Below, one piece after another: positions 60,124 to 64,000 of a DNA stretch of 64,000 nt. Source of the stretch: Azospirillum thermophilum (lineage in GTDB: Bacteria; Pseudomonadota; Alphaproteobacteria; Azospirillales; Azospirillaceae); assembly GCF_003130795.1 (NCBI RefSeq), contig NZ_CP029353.1:1193501-1257500 (forward strand), given 5' to 3'. The translations under genes were made by a program, and so were the position numbers. The notes beneath the pieces are model-generated. The model was not told where the DNA came from and ran no database searches. It worked only from the letters and a program-made list of their open reading frames with translations. How positions within the stretch are numbered: the stretch's first letter is position 1; each line of letters opens with the position of its first letter.

Positions 60124-60208
60124 CATAACGAATAGGTTCCGGCCGGTGGCGGCGACGCGCTCCCGGTGCCGCGACGGGTCGGGAACCAGCCACAGCCCGG
60201 AGGAAACG

Positions 60209-60259
60209 ATGCCGATACCGACGCCCATCCCCGTGCCTCCGCTCTCCGTTTCGAGCTGA
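60209..60259 (+). CDS. Proline-rich 16-aa leader ORF upstream of fadD
   Basis: ATG 60209 follows GGAGGAAA by a normal spacing, one of the best ribosome-binding sites in the area. The ORF encodes MPIPTPIPVPPLSVSS and stops 12 bases before the fadD ATG. Six of sixteen residues are proline, including one Pro-Pro pair. It could act as a stalling leader that tunes fadD translation, or be a chance ORF. No homologue is known to me. Confidence 0.45.
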   Translation: MPIPTPIPVPPLSVSS

Positions 60260-60271
60260 GAGGGAGCGGAC

Positions 60272-61999
60272 ATGGTGAACCAGGACATGGCTGGGCAGCA
60301 GGCGCGCGCGACCATGCCGGACGGCAAGCGGTTCCCCTGGCTGGACCACTACCCGGCGGACATCGCCTGGGACCAGCCCTTCGCCCCGATGCCCCTGTGG
60401 GAGCTGTTCGAGCAGGCGGGCAAGCGCTTCGCCGACCGGCCCTGCCTCGATTTCCTCGGGCGGCGCTACCGCTACGGCGAGGTTCTGGCGCTGGTGAACC
60501 GTGCCGCCAAGGGCTTCCAGGCGCTGGGCGTCGGGCCGGGCGTCAAGGTCGGGCTGTGCCTGCCCAATTCGCCGACCTTCGTCATCGCCTATTTCGGGGT
60601 GCTGAAGGCCGGCGGCACGGTGGTCAACTACAACCCCCTCTATGTCGAGCGGGAGTTGGAGCACCAGATCGAGGATTCCGGGACCGAGATCATGGTCACG
60701 CTCGATCTCAAGCAGATCTACCCGCGCGTCGCCCTGATGCTGGAGCGCACGCGGCTGAAGCGGGTGGTCGTCTGCCGCATGACCTCCATCCTGCCGGCGG
60801 TGAAGGGCGCGCTGTTCCGCGTGCTCAAGCGCAGCGAGGTGGCGCCGGTCCCCTCCGACGCCAAGCATGTCGATTTCGACGAGCTGCTGGCCAACGACGG
60901 CGCCGTGCGGCCGGTGCGGATCGATCCGCTGCGCGACGTGGCGGTGCTGCAATACACCGGCGGCACCACCGGCGTGCCGAAGGGCGCCATGCTCACCCAT
61001 GCCAACCTCGTGGCGAACGCCCAGCAGGTGAAGGCGTGGTTCCCCGGCATGAAGCTGGGGGAGGAGCGCATGATGGCGGTGCTGCCCTTCTTCCACGTCT
61101 TCGCCATGACGGTGGTGCTGAACATGGGTCTCGCCGCCGGGGCCGAACTGGTCATGCTGCCGCGCTTCGAGACCGAGCAGGTCCTGAAGACCATCGCCAA
61201 GCGCAAGCCGACCCTGCTGCCCGGCGTGCCCACCATGTACAAGGCGCTGATCAGCCATCCGAAGGTGGACCGCTATCCGCTGCGCTCGATCCGCTACTGC
61301 ATCTCCGGCGGCGCGCCGCTGCCGATGGAGCTGAAGCGCCAGTTCGAGAGCGCGACCGGCTGCGTCCTGGTGGAAGGCTACGGCCTGTCGGAGGCTTCGC
61401 CGGTCTGTGCCTGCAACCCGCTGACCGGGTTGAACAAGGAGGGCTCGATCGGACTGCCGCTGCCGGGGGTGCGGTTCGAGATCCGCGGGCTGGAGGATCC
61501 GACGAAGGTCCTCGGCCTCAACGAGAAGGGGCAGGTGGTCGTCTACGGTCCCAACGTCATGGCCGGCTACTGGAACCGGCCGGAGGAGACGGCGCGGACC
61601 ATCGTGGACGGCGCGCTCTTCACCGGCGACGTCGGGCTGATGGACGAGGACGGCTACGTCTTCCTGCTCGACCGCCTGAAGGAACTGATCATCTGCAGCG
61701 GCTACAACGTCTATCCGCGGGTGATCGAGGAGGCGATCTACCAGCATCCGGACGTCGTCGCGGCCTGCGTCATCGGCATCGCCGACGAATACCGCGGGCA
61801 GACGCCCAAGGCCTTCGTCCAGGTGAAGCCGGGAGCGACCCTGACGGCGGAGGCGCTGCGCGATTTCCTGCGCGACAAGATTTCGCGGATCGAGATGCCG
61901 ACGGCGTTCGAATTCCGCGCCGAGCTGCCGAAAACGGCGGTCGGCAAGCTGTCGAAGAAGGAGCTGATCGCCGAGGCCGCCGCGAAGTCAACAGGCTGA
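60272..61999 (+). CDS. fadD: Long-chain fatty acid-CoA ligase
   Basis: A 575-residue AMP-forming acyl-CoA synthetase. The P-loop is YTGGTTGVPKGAMLTHAN near residue 230; VEGYGLSEASPVCACNPL and YFTGDVGLMDEDGYVFLLDR-type motifs (seen as FTGDVGLMDEDGYVFLLDR) follow, then the hinge and ELIICSGYNVYPRVIEEAIY. Lys in GKLSKKELI is the adenylation lysine. It activates fatty acids for beta-oxidation. The palindrome and leader ORF upstream suggest tight control. Confidence 0.94.
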   Translation: MVNQDMAGQQARATMPDGKRFPWLDHYPADIAWDQPFAPMPLWELFEQAGKRFADRPCLDFLGRRYRYGEVLALVNRAAKGFQALGVGPGVKVGLCLPNSPTFVIAYFGVLKAGGTVVNYNPLYVERELEHQIEDSGTEIMVTLDLKQIYPRVALMLERTRLKRVVVCRMTSILPAVKGALFRVLKRSEVAPVPSDAKHVDFDELLANDGAVRPVRIDPLRDVAVLQYTGGTTGVPKGAMLTHANLVANAQQVKAWFPGMKLGEERMMAVLPFFHVFAMTVVLNMGLAAGAELVMLPRFETEQVLKTIAKRKPTLLPGVPTMYKALISHPKVDRYPLRSIRYCISGGAPLPMELKRQFESATGCVLVEGYGLSEASPVCACNPLTGLNKEGSIGLPLPGVRFEIRGLEDPTKVLGLNEKGQVVVYGPNVMAGYWNRPEETARTIVDGALFTGDVGLMDEDGYVFLLDRLKELIICSGYNVYPRVIEEAIYQHPDVVAACVIGIADEYRGQTPKAFVQVKPGATLTAEALRDFLRDKISRIEMPTAFEFRAELPKTAVGKLSKKELIAEAAAKSTG

Positions 62000-62023
62000 C
62001 CGGACGGAAAGGGGCTGACCGGC

Positions 62024-62032
62024 ACGTAAACG
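62024..62032. promoter_or_regulatory. Half-site like the fadD palindrome, upstream of merR
   Basis: ACGTAAACG here matches the reverse complement of one half of the fadD palindrome (CGTTTACGT) in eight of nine bases. It may be a weak autoregulatory site of the MerR gene. Confidence 0.3.
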
Positions 62033-62112
62033 GCATGCTTATCACGCAGCCATCGCTGTGGTAGGAACGGCTCGCCGATATGCGGCGAGAATGAACGAAG
62101 GCCCGACCACGG

Positions 62113-62507
62113 ATGGAACAGCTTTATACGGTCAACCAGCTTGCGGAGGAGCTTGGCATCACCCCCGCGCGCTCCGGTTCTACGAGGTGAAGGGGCTGCT
62201 GGCACCCAGCCGGGTCGGCAACAACCGCGTCTACACCAAGCGCGACCGGGCCAGGCTGAAGCTGATCCTGCGCGGCAAGCGGCTGGGCTTCTCGCTGGCG
62301 GAGATCCGGGAGTATCTCGACCTCTACAACGTCGATGGCGGGGTGGAGCAGCAGAAGACCCTGTTGAAGCGGGTGCGGCAGCGCCTTCAGGATCTCGCCC
62401 AGCAGCGCGAGGATCTGGAGGCGACCGTGAAGGAGCTGAAGGATATCGAGGACCAGGTGCTCGGCGCCCTCGCGGAACGCGGGGCTGCCGAGGCCAAGGG
62501 CGACTGA
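62113..62507 (+). CDS. MerR-family regulator, LiuR-like (one frame break)
   Basis: Adding one C to the run at 62162-62166 gives a 131-residue MerR protein: MEQLYTVNQLAEELGITP followed by RALRFYEVKGLLAPSRVGNN, then RDRARLKLILRGKRLGFSLA and a coiled-coil dimer helix. The break falls inside the DNA-binding domain. Its position between fadD and a thioesterase/etfB group, and the palindrome before fadD, suggest control of acyl-CoA catabolism, as in LiuR-type regulators. Confidence 0.8.
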
Positions 62508-62648
62508 GGCCGGAGCGGCGTCGCAGACCCTCGCTTCCGAAGGCCCGGCCGGCAGACCAGGGGCAGACCAGGGGAGGAGAGGGACGATGACGCGGCAATC
62601 CGGGCGGCGATCCGGGCAGCAGCCCGGTTGGTGCGGGGGAGGGGCGGC

Positions 62649-63167
62649 ATGAACCTGCTGTTCCGGTTGATGGCGGTGCTCGTCGCGGCCTTGGCCGGCC
62701 GGCGGGTCGGGCTGCTGGACGCCACGCGGCTGTCCATGCGGGTCTGGCCCACCGACCTCGACGTCAACATGCACATGACCAACGCCCGCTACCTCAGCCT
62801 GATGGATCTGGGGCGGATCGACCTGATGATTCGCACCGGGATGGCGCCGCTCATCCTGAAGAACCGTTGGCAGCCGGTGATCGGTGCGGCGAATGTGCGC
62901 TTCCGCCGGTCGCTGCGGCCGTTCCAGCGCTTCACCCTGGTCAGCCGGGTGCTGTGCTGGGACGAGAAGTACGTGTTCATGGAGCACCGCATGGAGACCG
63001 CCGAGGGGACGGCCGCCGTGGCGGTCATGCAGGGCGCCTTCATCCACCGCGGAACGGTGGTGCCGCCGGCGGCGGTGCTGGGTGCGCTCGGCGTGGCGGT
63101 CGAATCGCCGCCCATGCCGGACTTCGTGGTGGCCTGGCGCGAACAGCCGCTGCCGGCGGCAGCCTGA
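62649..63167 (+). CDS. Hotdog-fold acyl-CoA thioesterase family protein
   Basis: A 172-residue protein. An N-terminal hydrophobic helix ([15 protein letters not shown]) is followed by a hotdog domain with the signature [20 protein letters not shown], where Asp is the likely catalytic residue, then [19 protein letters not shown]. Members cleave or transfer acyl-CoA thioesters. G-rich ribosome-binding site before ATG 62649. Confidence 0.85.
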   Translation: MNLLFRLMAVLVAALAGRRVGLLDATRLSMRVWPTDLDVNMHMTNARYLSLMDLGRIDLMIRTGMAPLILKNRWQPVIGAANVRFRRSLRPFQRFTLVSRVLCWDEKYVFMEHRMETAEGTAAVAVMQGAFIHRGTVVPPAAVLGALGVAVESPPMPDFVVAWREQPLPAAA

Positions 63168-63253
63168 GCGCCGCCGCAAGGGGAGACGAGAAGCCCGAGC
63201 CGATCGGGCCCGAGGGGAAACGGAAAAGAAAGCCGAGGAAGGAGAAGATTGGC

Positions 63254-64000
63254 ATGAAGATCCTCGTACCCGTGAAGCGGGTGGTGGACTACAACGTGAA
63301 GATCCGCGTGAAGGTGGATGGGTCCGGCGTTGAGACCGCCAACGTGAAGATGAGCATGAACCCGTTCGACGAGATCGCGGTCGAGGAGGCGGTCCGTCTG
63401 AAGGAGGCGGGCAAGGCGGTGGAGATCGTGGCGGTGTCGATCGGTCCTGCGGCCTCGCAGGAGACGCTGCGCACGGCACTCGCCATGGGGGCCGACCGGG
63501 CCATCCTGGTGCAGACCGACGCCGAGACCCAGCCGCTGGCGGTGGCCAAGACGCTGAAGGCGCTGGTCGACAAGGAGGGCCCGCAGCTCGTCATCCTGGG
63601 CAAGCAGGCGATCGACGACGACTGCAACCAGACCGGCCAGATGCTCGCCGCCCTGCTCGGCTGGGGCCAGGGCACCTTCGCCTCGAAGCTGGCGGCCGGC
63701 GAGGGCAAGGTCACGGTGACGCGCGAGATCGACGGCGGTCTGGAGACGGTCGAGCTCGCCCTGCCGGCGGTGGTGACGGCCGACCTGCGGCTGAACGAGC
63801 CGCGCTACGCCTCGCTGCCCAACATCATGAAGGCCAAGAAGAAGCCGCTGGAGACCGTGACGCCCGACAGCCTGGGCGTCGACGTGGCGCCGCGGCTGAA
63901 GACGCTCAAGGTGGCCGAGCCGGCCAAGCGCAAGGCCGGCGTGAAGGTGGCGGACGTCGCCGCCCTGGTGGACAAGCTGAAGACCGAAGCGCGGGTGATC
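63254..64000 (+). CDS. etfB: Electron transfer flavoprotein subunit beta (3' end at window edge)
   Basis: The first 249 residues are present and no stop is reached; this is already the usual full length, so the stop should lie just beyond the window. [41 protein letters not shown] and [17 protein letters not shown] segments (read as [13 protein letters not shown]) match Etf[23 protein letters not shown] binds AMP. ETF carries electrons from acyl-CoA dehydrogenases to the quinone pool. etfA is expected next. Confidence 0.96.
   Translation, partial: MKILVPVKRVVDYNVKIRVKVDGSGVETANVKMSMNPFDEIAVEEAVRLKEAGKAVEIVAVSIGPAASQETLRTALAMGADRAILVQTDAETQPLAVAKTLKALVDKEGPQLVILGKQAIDDDCNQTGQMLAALLGWGQGTFASKLAAGEGKVTVTREIDGGLETVELALPAVVTADLRLNEPRYASLPNIMKAKKKPLETVTPDSLGVDVAPRLKTLKVAEPAKRKAGVKVADVAALVDKLKTEARVI

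Overview
The window is GC-rich DNA from an alphaproteobacterium. Gene content and order point to the Rhodospirillales, most probably Azospirillum or a close relative. The evidence is a K+-independent type H+-pyrophosphatase, the block bamE / cbp3 / DUF177 / rpmF / plsX / fabH / ihfA / merR / tRNA-Pro, a riboflavin cluster with a RibBX-like protein, and the pairing of an ATP-dependent ligase with its beta-lactamase-fold exonuclease. It is mostly ordinary chromosome with a few accessory insertions.

Layout. 1-10703: the 3' end of xanthine dehydrogenase, then urease. ureD is separated from ureABC by about 3.3 kb holding two small unknown ORFs, a Na/phosphate symporter and a membrane sensor-like protein. 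A glutamate racemase gene sits between ureC and ureEFG. 10704-15993: a PRC-barrel protein, a small membrane protein, fabI, hemerythrin, serB and miaA. 16014-21722: an aminotransferase, then ilvB-ilvH-ilvC with a Phd/PIN toxin-antitoxin pair inserted before ilvC. 21801-26009: an RND-type adaptor, a lytic transglycosylase lipoprotein, and an ECF sigma / anti-sigma pair. 26523-29262: a class 3 lipase gene broken by a complete ISAs1-family element with terminal repeats and a 10-bp target duplication. 29390-37497: methyltransferase, EnvZ/OmpR-like two-component system, MarR regulator, branched-chain-type aminotransferase, enoyl-CoA hydratase, rhomboid protease, MTA phosphorylase. 37611-41215: psuG and the exonuclease/ligase repair pair. 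41257-45596: ribE-ribBX-ribH-nusB-thiL and a FliL-like protein. 45860-53716: H+-PPase, then the lipid/ribosome/IHF block. 53809-64000: tRNA-Pro, two tRNA-Gln, ppx, rlmE, guaB, then acyl-CoA and electron-transfer genes ending in etfB.

How the genes work together. Xanthine dehydrogenase and urease are the start and end of purine-to-ammonia catabolism. ilvBHC, the two aminotransferases and the enoyl-CoA hydratase belong to amino-acid and acyl-CoA metabolism. fadD, a MerR regulator, a thioesterase and etfB form a fatty-acid module, with a near-perfect palindrome in front of fadD.

The strongest technical observation is that eight reading-frame breaks in six conserved genes are all explained by loss of one base from a C or G run, so they look like sequencing error, not pseudogenes. 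The most interesting biology is regulatory. One case is an inverted repeat that would hide the Shine-Dalgarno of the PRC-barrel gene only in read-through RNA from the urease operon. Others are a proline-rich 16-codon leader ORF in front of fadD, a hairpin in the rpmF leader, and paired inverted repeats upstream of the DUF177 gene. I found no clear new defence or biosynthetic system.
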